From Flammeovirgaceae bacterium UBA2366 (lineage in GTDB: Bacteria; Bacteroidota; Bacteroidia; Cytophagales; Cyclobacteriaceae), in NCBI GenBank assembly GCA_002344065.1, contig DDTK01000011.1:735920-799919 (forward strand): a stretch of 64,000 nt of DNA, written 5' to 3'. A model generated the notes under the pieces. It did no database searches and was not told where the DNA came from. It saw only the letters and a list, made by a program, of their open reading frames with translations. This document shows positions 27,525 through 36,013 of this stretch, piece after piece; position 1 is the stretch's first letter, and every line of letters starts with the position of its first letter. The translations under genes were made by a program, and so were the position numbers.

Positions 27525-27965
27525 TTACTTTTTAACTTTTAATTTCTTTGCCTTCTTTTTTCGGTAAGATAGATTTTTTTTAGCGACATCGATATGAAAC
27601 CGGTTCCGTAAAATTTTTCTGCCTAAGAGTATCGGAAACCGTAATGCATCGCGATCGCTAAGTGAAAATTCGGTTACAATTTCTTCATCAAAAATCTTCA
27701 CAGTAGTTTTAATAACATAACGGTGTTCCGCAACACCAAATGAATTTTTGATTTCGCGTGAATCAAATTCTTTAAACAGAAATAACATACCGGTAAATTC
27801 CGGATGTTCATCATCCAATAAAACAAATTCAAGAATACCATCAACTACTTCAGCACGCGAACAGTGCAAGCTGCTGGTATAGGCACCCGTGTCGATTTTT
27901 GCGTGGATATTGTACAGCCCCAGCCCCGGAAGATCAACCCGGTCGGAGCGACCTAAAATATTCAT
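27525..27965 (-). CDS. RimB-like retropepsin-type protease
   Basis: A 146-residue protein of the 'ATP-dependent zinc protease'/RimB family, a single-domain aspartic (retropepsin-like) fold. The active-site motif is DTGAYTSS at residues 25-32. In Pseudomonas RimB is paired with RimK and trims glutamate tails on S6. Here it lies 20 bp upstream of rimK on the same strand, so the same pairing is likely. No signal peptide; cytosolic. Confidence 0.8.
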   Translation of the reverse strand: MNILGRSDRVDLPGLGLYNIHAKIDTGAYTSSLHCSRAEVVDGILEFVLLDDEHPEFTGMLFLFKEFDSREIKNSFGVAEHRYVIKTTVKIFDEEIVTEFSLSDRDALRFPILLGRKILRNRFHIDVAKKNLSYRKKKAKKLKVKK

Positions 27966-28008
27966 AATGATCAGTTATGCTATTGAAAACTACAGGATTA
28001 AAGGGAAT

Positions 28009-28037
28009 AAAAAAAACCCTGCAAAAACAGGGTTTTT
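28009..28037 (-). terminator. Rho-independent terminator after the DUF2911 gene
   Basis: A 10-bp stem, AAAAACCCTG at 28012-28021 against 28028-28037, with loop CAAAAA. On the minus strand the hairpin is followed by a run of eight T residues. It ends transcription of the DUF2911 gene. Confidence 0.8.
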
Positions 28038-28055
28038 AGTGATTTTCAGTGGTTA

Positions 28056-28601
28056 CTAATACTTCAAAGGAATCTTAATCAATGTATTTTCCCAGGCCAG
28101 AATCATTACAGCAGCAGCATCTTTACCATCGAACATAATCGTAAAGTTCTCTACTTCTGATTCTGTTTTTCCTGCCGGTACTTTAATGCGGGCAACATCC
28201 TTGGTCTCATCATACGCATATGCTCCCCATGTATCCAACTTCGAATTGAATATTATTGTCCACTCAGTTTTATCTGGAATGGTGTATAATGAGTAGGTAC
28301 CGGCTTTGAGTGTCTTGTCACCAAAGGTGATATCTTTATAAAGTTTAATCTCGGTAGTTTCATTGGCACCCGTTCGCCAAATCTTACCGTAGGCCTCTGT
28401 TCCACCCAACATAGTCCTGCCTTTTTTAGCGGGACGGCCGTAAACAACTTTTGCTATTGGATCGGCATTTCGGCCATCCGGACGAAAGTAGGCAATATCA
28501 GCCGGGCTTGGGTCAAGGCCAGGAAACTTTTGAGCCGCGGCCTGCTCAGCGAATACAAACATAATCAGCGCCACTAAAGCAAATAATTTGAGTTTTTTCA
28601 T
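28056..28601 (-). CDS. DUF2911 exported protein
   Basis: A 181-residue protein with signal peptide (first 23 residues, ending AAAQ). It belongs to DUF2911, common in Bacteroidota and of unknown function; the KVVYGRPAKKGRTMLGG opening and WRTGANETTEI are typical. Probably periplasmic. Single gene with its own terminator. Confidence 0.88.
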   Translation of the reverse strand: MKKLKLFALVALIMFVFAEQAAAQKFPGLDPSPADIAYFRPDGRNADPIAKVVYGRPAKKGRTMLGGTEAYGKIWRTGANETTEIKLYKDITFGDKTLKAGTYSLYTIPDKTEWTIIFNSKLDTWGAYAYDETKDVARIKVPAGKTESEVENFTIMFDGKDAAAVMILAWENTLIKIPLKY

Positions 28602-28636
28602 GATGTTAAGATTTGGTTAATAATATGTTCGGCTAG

Positions 28637-28664
28637 AAAAAATGCCCCAGAAAAATCCGGGGCA
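28637..28664 (-). terminator. Rho-independent terminator after ffh
   Basis: TGCCCC at 28643-28648 pairs with GGGGCA at 28659-28664. On the minus strand the stem is followed by six T residues (plus-strand A-run 28637-28642). It lies about 95 bp past the ffh stop. Confidence 0.7.
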
Positions 28665-28757
28665 CTTTCAAATTTGACCTGTAAACTACTGGTAGAACGC
28701 TATTCTTTGAAATAAGGTTTTACCATAGGGCTAACTTACAAAAAAAATCCGGCTGCC

Positions 28758-30089
28758 CTACTTTCCGAAAGGATTTATTGCCGATAAAGCCCTTTTGCCA
28801 CCGCCCATCTTATTCATGGTCTTCATCATTTTACGCATATCACCAAACTGCTTGAGTAGCTGATTAACCTGTTGCACGGATGTTCCACTGCCTTTTGCAA
28901 TTCTGTTTTTACGACTTCCGTTAATAATATCCGGATTTCCCCGCTCTTCAATAGTCATGGAGCGGATAATGGACTCGATCGGCTTAAAAGCATTGTCGTC
29001 AATATCCATCCCTTTCATAGCCTTACCAACACCCGGAATCATACCGAGCAGGTCTTTCATATTTCCCATCTTTTTAATCTGCTCCAATTGGCTTAAAAAA
29101 TCACTCAGATCGAACTGATTCTTACGAAGTTTTGCATTTAATCGTTTTGCCTCATCTTCATCAAATGTGCTCTGAGCTTTCTCCACCAATGAAACCACAT
29201 CACCCATTCCCAGAATCCGTCCGGCCATACGATCAGGATAGAAGGGATCAAGGGCTTCCATCTTTTCACCGGTACTGATAAACTTGATGGGTTTTTCTAC
29301 CACCCTGCGAATTGACAGGGCAGCACCACCACGCGAATCACCATCTAACTTGGTAAGCACTACACCATCAAAATTAAGACGATCGTTAAAAGTCTTGGCT
29401 GTATTGACCGCATCCTGTCCTGTCATGGAATCAACCACAAACAATGTTTCAGATGGATTGAGCATTTCCTTCAGTCGGGCAATCTCATTCATCATCTCCT
29501 CATCAACCGCCAGGCGACCGGCCGTATCAACAATGACAATGCGATGATTATTTTTCTTGGCATGCTCAAGGGCAGCCCTGGCAATTTTTACCGCATCCTT
29601 ATTTTCAGGTTCGGCATATACATCAACACCAATTTGTTCACCCAATACTTTCAACTGATCAATAGCTGCCGGGCGGTAAATATCGCAGGCAGTTAACAAA
29701 ACTTGTCTGCCTTGTTTTTTCAGGTAATTGGCCAGCTTTCCGGAGAACGTTGTCTTTCCAGAGCCCTGTAAACCAGCTATTAAAATAACGGCAGGGTTAC
29801 CGGCTATGTTAATATCCACACTCTCACTGCCCATAAGTGTGGTGAGTTCATCGTTAGTTATTTTAACGAGCAACTGACCGGGTGAAATGGCGGTGAGTAC
29901 GTTTTGTCCTAAAGCTTTTTCTTTGATCTCATCCGTTACTTCCTTGGCAACTTTGTAGTTAACATCGGCATCAATCAATGCCTTACGAATTTCCTTAATG
30001 GTGCCGGCAACGTTAATCTCGGTAATCCTACCCTGGCCTTTCAGGTTTTGAAAGGCTTTCTCCAGCTTTATACTTAAACTATCAAACAT
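28758..30089 (-). CDS. ffh: Signal recognition particle protein Ffh
   Basis: A 443-residue SRP GTPase that guides membrane proteins to the translocon with 4.5S RNA. The P-loop is in IAGLQGSGKTTFSGK, further GTPase motifs are DTAGRL and TKLDGDSRGG, and the methionine-rich M domain occupies the C-terminal third. Length is normal. A TAACTTTG box on the minus strand (30136-30129) marks a probable promoter with a leader of about 35 nt. Confidence 0.97.
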   Translation of the reverse strand: MFDSLSIKLEKAFQNLKGQGRITEINVAGTIKEIRKALIDADVNYKVAKEVTDEIKEKALGQNVLTAISPGQLLVKITNDELTTLMGSESVDINIAGNPAVILIAGLQGSGKTTFSGKLANYLKKQGRQVLLTACDIYRPAAIDQLKVLGEQIGVDVYAEPENKDAVKIARAALEHAKKNNHRIVIVDTAGRLAVDEEMMNEIARLKEMLNPSETLFVVDSMTGQDAVNTAKTFNDRLNFDGVVLTKLDGDSRGGAALSIRRVVEKPIKFISTGEKMEALDPFYPDRMAGRILGMGDVVSLVEKAQSTFDEDEAKRLNAKLRKNQFDLSDFLSQLEQIKKMGNMKDLLGMIPGVGKAMKGMDIDDNAFKPIESIIRSMTIEERGNPDIINGSRKNRIAKGSGTSVQQVNQLLKQFGDMRKMMKTMNKMGGGKRALSAINPFGK

Positions 30090-30128
30090 AAAATGAACTA
30101 TAAGATGTGTTTTTACTTAGGCGAGCGG

Positions 30129-30136
30129 CAAAGTTA
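30129..30136 (-). promoter_or_regulatory. Probable ffh -7 box
   Basis: The minus strand reads TAACTTTG, a perfect TAnnTTTG box, 39 nt before the ffh start. No TTG at the expected upstream spacing. Confidence 0.45.
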
Positions 30137-30231
30137 ACCGCAATTTTATAATGCAGAAAACTGCGGCAAAATAAGCCCCAGCAACCTCAATTTCCTATCT
30201 TTAAACTCGTAGAAAAGTACCTAACCCATTT

Positions 30232-31701
30232 ATGCAGCTTACGGCAGAAAACATATTGCTTCTCGGATCCATTCTGTTGTTTCTGAGCATCCTCGCAAGT
30301 AAAACATCCTATCGATTAGGTGTTCCTGCACTCATTATGTTCTTGCTGATGGGTATGCTGGCCGGATCGGACGGGCCAGGTAAAATCAACTTTAATGATC
30401 CCAAACTGGCTCAGTTTATAGGTGTCATTGCCTTAAACTTCATTCTCTTCTCCGGAGGCCTCGATACCAAATGGGAAAGTGTTAAACCCGTGCTGGTCAA
30501 AGGAATCGTATTATCAACAGCGGGTGTTTTTATTACGGCCATTACACTGGGCCTGTTTGCCCATTACATTATGGGTTTTACAATACTGGAGGGTATGCTG
30601 CTTGGCGCGATTGTTTCATCCACCGATGCTGCAGCTGTGTTTTCCATTTTGCGAGGTAAAAATATTGGCTTAAAAAGAAACATTGGCCCGACACTGGAAC
30701 TGGAGAGTGGCAGTAACGATCCGATGGCCTACTTTCTTACGGTAAGCTTAATTATGGTTTATGAACATAAAGATGATAGCCTGGTAACGCTCATTCCGTT
30801 TTTTATCAAGCAAATGTTCATTGGTGGTGGGTTAGGATACCTGATGGGCCGCGCCATGTCTCTCATTATAAACAAGATAAATCTTGATGTTGATGGGCTT
30901 TATCCAGTTTTGCTTACTGCCCTTGTTCTGTTCACTTTTTCAATAACAGATTTTATTGGAGGAAATGGTTTCCTTGCAGTTTACATCAGTGCTGTACTTC
31001 TTGGTAACTCAAGCTTCATCCATAAGAAAAGTCTTATTCGTTTTTATGATGGTGTAGCCTGGCTTATGCAGATCATCATGTTCCTTACCCTGGGCTTACT
31101 TGTTTTTCCCTCGGAAATTCCTCCTATTATTGGTCCAGGAATATTGCTGGCACTTTTCCTGATGTTTATTGCAAGGCCACTTAGCGTGTTTATAAGTCTT
31201 GCATTTTTTAAAATGAATTACCGTGAGAAACTTTTTATTTCGTGGGTTGGGTTGCGTGGAGCGGTGCCCATAGTGTTTGCCACCTATCCGCTATTGGCTG
31301 GCATTGAGCAGGCAAACATGATTTTTAATCTTGTATTCTTTATTACTGTATCCTCTGTGTTGCTGCAGGGCACTACCCTTTCGCAAGTAGCCAGGTGGTT
31401 GCATCTTTCTGTTCCACAAAAAATCAAAAAACGATCACCCCTTGAAATTGAACTTACTGATTCGTTTAAATCAGAATTATTTGAGGTTGAGTTAGGCAAC
31501 AATAATCCTGTCGTTGGAAGGTCAATCGTTGAACTGTCGTTTCCTAAAACCGCTATCATCATCATGATCAACAGGCACGGAAAATTTATAAGGCCGGGAG
31601 GGTCAACTGTATTGGAGGCAGGCGATAAACTGGCTGTGTTGGCCGATAATAAAGAAGTGCTTCCAAAAGTTTATGAATCACTTAGAATAAAAACTACTTA
31701 A
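30232..31701 (+). CDS. Potassium/proton antiporter, CvrA/NhaP2 type
   Basis: A 489-residue inner-membrane cation/proton antiporter (CPA1/CPA2-like). About twelve membrane helices fill residues 1-390, including the family stretch GAIVSSTDAAAVFSILR. The C-terminal 90 residues form a TrkA-C domain. This layout matches NhaP2-type K+/H+ antiporters. A TATCTTTA box lies at 30196-30203. The stop overlaps the convergent moeA stop by four bases. Confidence 0.85.
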   Translation: MQLTAENILLLGSILLFLSILASKTSYRLGVPALIMFLLMGMLAGSDGPGKINFNDPKLAQFIGVIALNFILFSGGLDTKWESVKPVLVKGIVLSTAGVFITAITLGLFAHYIMGFTILEGMLLGAIVSSTDAAAVFSILRGKNIGLKRNIGPTLELESGSNDPMAYFLTVSLIMVYEHKDDSLVTLIPFFIKQMFIGGGLGYLMGRAMSLIINKINLDVDGLYPVLLTALVLFTFSITDFIGGNGFLAVYISAVLLGNSSFIHKKSLIRFYDGVAWLMQIIMFLTLGLLVFPSEIPPIIGPGILLALFLMFIARPLSVFISLAFFKMNYREKLFISWVGLRGAVPIVFATYPLLAGIEQANMIFNLVFFITVSSVLLQGTTLSQVARWLHLSVPQKIKKRSPLEIELTDSFKSELFEVELGNNNPVVGRSIVELSFPKTAIIIMINRHGKFIRPGGSTVLEAGDKLAVLADNKEVLPKVYESLRIKTT

Positions 31702-32882
31702 CGAAAGGTGTAGAAATCGAATACTTCTCCGGCCTTGAATACATTTCGTTCTGCAGGTAACTCCAGGAAGCCATCTACTTTTTTAAGGTTGGCAAAATCT
31801 CCGGAGCCTCCTCCAGGTACAGAGTCTGCCACCAAAATTCCATTTTCGTTGCGTGTACTCACCTGAAGAAAATAGGATAGTGAGGGTTTAAACTCAACAG
31901 TTGATGACAAAACAGCTTGCGACTGCTTTACGTCAACCTTCATGTTGTTCAGCATCCAGGGCTTAACATACCTGTAAAAACATAAGAACGTTGACACGGG
32001 ATTTCCCGGAAGAGCAAAAACAACTTTGTCAGATGATTTTCCAAACCAAAAGGGTTTACCCGGTTTTTGACTTACCTGATGAAAAAGCTTTTCAATACCC
32101 AACGAATTCAAAACTTCAGGAATAAAATCAAACTTTCCTTTTGAAACGCCACCAGATAAAATGAGCACATCATAGTGGTTCAATACTTCCCGAAGTCTTT
32201 TCAGCATCATTTCCTTATTATCATGCAGATGATGGATGTCTCCCCTCCACCCAAGCTCCAACATGGCAGACTGCAGCGCATACGTGTTTGAGCGCCTGAT
32301 CTGGTGTAGCTCAGGCAACACCGAAATATCCACCAACTCATCGCCTGAAGAAATAATGGCTGTTGGGGGAAAATCAAAAACATTTACCGAAACTCTTCCA
32401 ACTGACGCCAGCAGGGCTACTTCAGCAGGTGATATCACCTGGCCAGGCTCCAGAAGTACATCCCCTAACCTTGCATCGCTTCCACTGGGGTGGATATTCA
32501 TTCCTTCGGTTACTTCCTTTAACTGAACGGTTGCATAACCATTTGATAGTTCAACATCCTCATACTTAATTACGGCATCAGTTCCATCCGGTAACATGGC
32601 TCCGGTCATTACTTCAATGCAAGCATACGGTTGTTGGAGTTTGATTTGGGGAGTTCCTGCCGGCTGAACGTTCTCAATTTTAAACTGATGATTTACGCTA
32701 AACGATTTGGCGTTAATGGCAATACCGTCCATAGCCACACGGTTAAAAGGCGGAAAGTCACGATCAGCCAAAATATTTTCTGACAGTACCCTGCCAGCTA
32801 ATTGTCCAACAGGCATTGTAACTTCCTTCAGCTTTACCCTAACCGACTGAATGATTTGACTGGCCTCCACTACACTTACCAT
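31698..32882 (-). CDS. moeA: Molybdopterin molybdotransferase
   Basis: A 394-residue MoeA that inserts molybdate into adenylylated molybdopterin. Visible motifs are RVAMDGIAINA, GAMLPDGTDAVIKYE, LSGGVSKGKFDF and ALPGNPVS. I start it at ATG 32882: a longer open frame to 33014 would run through moaC, and its extra N-terminus has no family match. Divergent from moaC with 32 bp between. Confidence 0.93.
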   Translation of the reverse strand: MVSVVEASQIIQSVRVKLKEVTMPVGQLAGRVLSENILADRDFPPFNRVAMDGIAINAKSFSVNHQFKIENVQPAGTPQIKLQQPYACIEVMTGAMLPDGTDAVIKYEDVELSNGYATVQLKEVTEGMNIHPSGSDARLGDVLLEPGQVISPAEVALLASVGRVSVNVFDFPPTAIISSGDELVDISVLPELHQIRRSNTYALQSAMLELGWRGDIHHLHDNKEMMLKRLREVLNHYDVLILSGGVSKGKFDFIPEVLNSLGIEKLFHQVSQKPGKPFWFGKSSDKVVFALPGNPVSTFLCFYRYVKPWMLNNMKVDVKQSQAVLSSTVEFKPSLSYFLQVSTRNENGILVADSVPGGGSGDFANLKKVDGFLELPAERNVFKAGEVFDFYTFR

Positions 32883-32894
32883 TGAATAAATTTT

Positions 32895-32902
32895 TAACTT
32901 TG
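32895..32902 (+). promoter_or_regulatory. Probable moaC -7 box
   Basis: TAACTTTG is a perfect -7 box, 12 nt before the moaC ATG. No TTG lies at the usual -33 spacing. It would drive moaC, the ion-channel gene and mobA. Confidence 0.45.
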
Positions 32903-32914
32903 ATTTGATCAATA

Positions 32915-33400
32915 ATGATGAAAGGTAAAAAATTAACCCACACTGACGAATCCGGAAATCCACAAATGGTGGATGTTTCTTCCAAAGCCATAACAAAACG
33001 AACAGCCCGGGCACAAGCCATTGTTAAGGTAGGTGCAGAAATCCTAAGCTTGATTAAACATAATGAACTGAAAACAAAAAAAGGCCCTGTGTTTCAAACA
33101 GCCATACTTGCAGGTGTGATGGGTGCCAAGAAAACATCAGATTTAATTCCGCTCTCCCATCCTATTGGGCTTGAAGACTGCAAGATTTCCATTACCACCC
33201 GTAACGATTCCATTCTTATTGAAAGCCTTGCATCCCTCACCAGCAAAACAGGTGTGGAGATGGAGGCGCTTACAGCAGTAAGCGTGGCAGCATTGACCAT
33301 TTATGACATGTGTAAAGCACTGTCACATGACATTACCATCAGCGAAATAAAACTACTGGAAAAAACCGGAGGTAAAAAAGACTTTAAACGCAAACCATGA
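32915..33400 (+). CDS. moaC: Cyclic pyranopterin monophosphate synthase
   Basis: A 161-residue MoaC, the enzyme after MoaA in molybdenum cofactor synthesis. Motifs SDLIPLSHPIGL and GVEMEALTAVSVAALTIYDM carry the active-site residues. ATG start at 32915 (an ATG directly follows). Its stop overlaps the ion-channel start (ATGA). Confidence 0.95.
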   Translation: MMKGKKLTHTDESGNPQMVDVSSKAITKRTARAQAIVKVGAEILSLIKHNELKTKKGPVFQTAILAGVMGAKKTSDLIPLSHPIGLEDCKISITTRNDSILIESLASLTSKTGVEMEALTAVSVAALTIYDMCKALSHDITISEIKLLEKTGGKKDFKRKP

Positions 33401-34194
33401 TAACGCTACGAAGAAGGCTCTACCTCACGCTGGAGCCCACAGAACGCGGAGGTACGCTTGAACGTATCTTTGAAACCATTTTGATCACCACCATTATCCT
33501 GAACATTGTGGCCATCATTCTTGAATCAATTCCGGAAATTGAGGCTCAGTATCAGGAAATATTTGATCACTTCGAACAGTATTCAGTGATCTTCTTTACG
33601 ATGGAATATGTGGCACGGCTCTATGCCATTGTTGAAAATCCTAAGTATAAGCATGGCATTCACGGAAGGTTAAAATACATAAAAACACCAATGGCCGTAG
33701 TGGACCTGATGGCTTTTCTACCCTTTTACCTCACCTTCCTTCCCATTGATTTACGGTTTATACGAATCTTCCGGTTAATGGCGCTCTTCCGCATGTTTAA
33801 GATTACTCGCTACATGCAAGCCATGATTATTTTTAAAAAGGTTATTGCCGAGCGAAAAGAGCAACTGGTGCTCAGTTTCATCTTCATCATTTTTATTCTG
33901 GTCATCATTTCTTTCTTCATGCACCTGGCAGAACGTGAAGCCCAACCCGAAAAATTCGGCTCGATACCGGAAGCTATGTGGTGGGGTATGGCCACATTAA
34001 CAACTGTGGGGTACGGTGATGTAGTACCCATTACACCGCTCGGCAAAGTACTGGGTGGCTTGTTTGCCATTGCCGGTGTTGCATTTTTGGCACTACCTGC
34101 AGGTATTCTGTCTTCAGGATTTTTTGAATTACTCCACAATCCACAGTCAAAAAAACATACCTGTCCGCATTGCGGAAAGGATTTTCATGAATGA
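33397..34194 (+). CDS. Voltage-gated-type potassium channel
   Basis: A 265-residue ion channel with six membrane segments. The fourth segment has spaced arginines (Arg120, 123, 126, 132), as in voltage sensors, and the selectivity filter is TVGYGD at 203-208. The C-terminus carries a short CPHC motif (Cys256, Cys259), like half of a zinc ribbon. The gene overlaps moaC by four bases and mobA by eight, so it is co-translated with molybdenum cofactor genes although no functional link is known. Confidence 0.88.
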   Translation: MITLRRRLYLTLEPTERGGTLERIFETILITTIILNIVAIILESIPEIEAQYQEIFDHFEQYSVIFFTMEYVARLYAIVENPKYKHGIHGRLKYIKTPMAVVDLMAFLPFYLTFLPIDLRFIRIFRLMALFRMFKITRYMQAMIIFKKVIAERKEQLVLSFIFIIFILVIISFFMHLAEREAQPEKFGSIPEAMWWGMATLTTVGYGDVVPITPLGKVLGGLFAIAGVAFLALPAGILSSGFFELLHNPQSKKHTCPHCGKDFHE

Positions 34195-34777
34195 ACCAAG
34201 CTTTATTAACGGGTTGATATTGGCCGGAGGCAAAAGTACCCGGATGGGAACAGATAAATCCCTGCTTAATTATCACGGAAAACCACAACGTGACTACCTG
34301 ATGGGTATATTATCATCATTCTGTAGAAACACTTACCTGTCGTGTAAGGAAGATGAAGGTATACCAAAGCATTTTAACCCGATTCCTGATCAGTTTGAGT
34401 TTGATAGTCCGCTAAACGGAATTATAAGTGCATTCCAACATGACCCCTCCTCTGCGTGGTTAACCGTGCCGGTTGACATGCCATGGGTGGATGAAAACAC
34501 TTTTAAATTCCTGATTGAACATCGTGATCAAAAAAAAATAGCCACTTGCTTTTGGGACTCAACGGGTAAACAGCCTGAACCCTTACTGACACTTTGGGAA
34601 CCACATGCAACAACTTTGTTATCAGATTTTTATAAAAAAGGAGGGGTCAGTCCACGTGAATTTTTAATCACACACAATGCAAAGATGGTTGAGGCAAGTA
34701 CGCCAAATTGGCTCAGAAACATCAATTCCAAACAAGAATTTAATCAATTCCGGAATTCCTTACACCGCAAATTGTAA
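34187..34777 (+). CDS. mobA: Molybdenum cofactor guanylyltransferase
   Basis: A 196-residue nucleotidyltransferase that adds GMP to the molybdenum cofactor. The signature LAGGKSTRMGTDKSLL is near the start, and VPVDMPWVDE near residue 90 fits metal binding. I start it at ATG 34187, eight bases before the end of the channel gene. A longer open frame to 34055 lies entirely inside the channel gene and adds nothing family-like. Confidence 0.93.
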   Translation: MNEPSFINGLILAGGKSTRMGTDKSLLNYHGKPQRDYLMGILSSFCRNTYLSCKEDEGIPKHFNPIPDQFEFDSPLNGIISAFQHDPSSAWLTVPVDMPWVDENTFKFLIEHRDQKKIATCFWDSTGKQPEPLLTLWEPHATTLLSDFYKKGGVSPREFLITHNAKMVEASTPNWLRNINSKQEFNQFRNSLHRKL

Positions 34778-34802
34778 ACCCGCATCAATCATTTCTATCG
34801 TT

Positions 34803-34829
34803 TGCATTATTTATTTGGGAAATAATGCA
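34803..34829 (+). terminator. Hairpin after mobA
   Basis: TGCATTATTT pairs with AAATAATGCA across a 7-nt loop, beginning 25 bp after the mobA stop. There is no clear T-run, so its role as terminator is only likely. Confidence 0.4.
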
Positions 34830-35037
34830 CACGAGTTTAATTGATTGCTTCATTCAAACACCCAATGGTAACCCGCTAACAATGAAGAAAATAAAAATTT
34901 TCTTTACAGAGCGGATACTTTTTAGCACCATTCTTGTTTTAGGAGTATAGATTCATCTTCGCCCACAAATACTTACATGAAGCAGAGATGAACAAGCATA
35001 AAAAGTAACTTCGATACGTCTTGAAAATAGTTGAGCC
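34830..35037. other. Intergenic stretch between mobA and the 41-residue ORF
   Basis: I see no convincing gene here. An open frame at 34882-34950 would give a 22-residue hydrophobic peptide (starting MKKIKIFFTERILF), too short to claim. A CATCTTCG stretch at 34954-34961 resembles a -7 box and might serve the next small gene. No tRNA-like or riboswitch-like fold is evident. Confidence 0.3.
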
Positions 35038-35163
35038 ATGAAAACGACCACTAAATCACACATCAATCCGATCAATCGCGATCTGATGATTATTTTCTTT
35101 ACCGGATTATTAATGGCAATCGGCCTGGTAACGGCCGGAATACTATTGGTAAGTCAGTTATAA
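35038..35163 (+). CDS. 41-residue predicted membrane peptide
   Basis: An ATG-to-TAA open frame whose product has a polar start (MKTTTKSHINPINRD) and one predicted membrane helix (residues about 17-39, rich in Ile, Leu and Gly). It has the layout of small single-helix subunits of respiratory or transport complexes. It ends 9 bp inside the convergent moaE gene. No family recognised. Confidence 0.5.
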   Translation: MKTTTKSHINPINRDLMIIFFTGLLMAIGLVTAGILLVSQL

Positions 35164-35585
35164 ACTTTTGCCACATTCGGTTGAGCAGAGACCCACTCTT
35201 CTCCACCCTCGAAAATTTCTTTTTTCCAGATGGGAGCCTTTTCTTTTAGTGTATCTATAATGAACTGGCACGCTTCAAAAGAATCTCTGCGGTGAGGAGA
35301 TGATACCGCAATAGCAACAGAAACTTCACCCGGTTTTAAAGTTCCAATCCGATGGCTTACAGCCCATCCTAACAACGGCCACCGGTGAGAAGCTTCATCA
35401 ATAATTTTTCTGATTTCGGCCACGGCCATAGCCTCATACGCTTCATATTCCAACCAAAGCACTTTTTTGCCATGGGCTGTATTGCGAACTGTTCCGATAA
35501 ATACATTCACAGCTCCGGCACCCAGGCTGGAGGCGGTGTCAATCACTTTTTGAATGTCGATGGGCTTTGGTGTGATTTTGATCAT
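35154..35585 (-). CDS. moaE: Molybdopterin synthase catalytic subunit
   Basis: A 143-residue MoaE, which with thiocarboxylated MoaD converts cyclic pyranopterin monophosphate to molybdopterin. Motifs GAVNVFIGTVRN, LEYEAYEAMA, RIGTLKPGEVSVAIAVSSPHR and the C-terminal PIWKKEIFEGG loop with the active-site lysine are present. It lies 96 bp downstream of moaD. Confidence 0.95.
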   Translation of the reverse strand: MIKITPKPIDIQKVIDTASSLGAGAVNVFIGTVRNTAHGKKVLWLEYEAYEAMAVAEIRKIIDEASHRWPLLGWAVSHRIGTLKPGEVSVAIAVSSPHRRDSFEACQFIIDTLKEKAPIWKKEIFEGGEEWVSAQPNVAKVYN

Positions 35586-35681
35586 GATTTCAAGTGGTTT
35601 ATGTTAGAAATAGAAACCAGAAGGGTAAATGAAAGTAAATCTTTGAAATACAAAAAACAAGGTTTACCCGTCAAGGAATTT

Positions 35682-35924
35682 TTACCCCCCCGCAACGGGT
35701 GGAATAAGGGCAATTTCATCTTCTGTCTTTAATACCTGACTATCCTCAGCATAAGCTTGATTTACGGCAATAAACAAGGAGGTAAGTGTTGAGAGTCTGG
35801 GAAATTGCGAAAATAGTACGGTTTTAAAATCGCTTACAGTTGATCCTTCCGGCAGTTCAACCACCACTTCTTTCGACCCTGCAATTTCCCGTGTAATGCC
35901 AAATGCCTGTACCGTACACTTCAT
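35682..35924 (-). CDS. moaD: Molybdopterin synthase sulfur carrier subunit
   Basis: An 80-residue ubiquitin-like protein ending in Gly-Gly (IPPVAGG), the site of thiocarboxylation. The strand and loop pattern matches MoaD. It precedes moaE on the same strand, its partner in molybdopterin synthase. Confidence 0.93.
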   Translation of the reverse strand: MKCTVQAFGITREIAGSKEVVVELPEGSTVSDFKTVLFSQFPRLSTLTSLFIAVNQAYAEDSQVLKTEDEIALIPPVAGG

Positions 35925-36001
35925 ATCAATTGTTTTGATCCGTTTACACCATTGTTAAACGCGAAATATAGAAAATAGGCTCTACTCATGAGGCGATTTA
36001 A

Positions 36002-36009
36002 TATCTTTC
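36002..36009 (+). promoter_or_regulatory. Possible moaA -7 box
   Basis: TATCTTTC, one mismatch from TAnnTTTG, ends 4 nt before the moaA ATG. If used, the transcript would be leaderless. Confidence 0.4.
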
Positions 36010-36013
36010 CACC

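Noticed and set aside
32883..33014. Longer reading of moeA with 44 extra N-terminal residues
   Set aside because: It runs antiparallel through the start of moaC and has no MoeA-like content; the ATG at 32882 gives the standard beginning.
34055..34186. Longer reading of mobA
   Set aside because: The extra 44 residues lie inside the ion-channel gene in another frame; the LAGG signature follows directly after ATG 34187.
34882..34950. 22-residue hydrophobic open frame
   Set aside because: Too short and without supporting context to call a gene; left as a remark in the intergenic entry.
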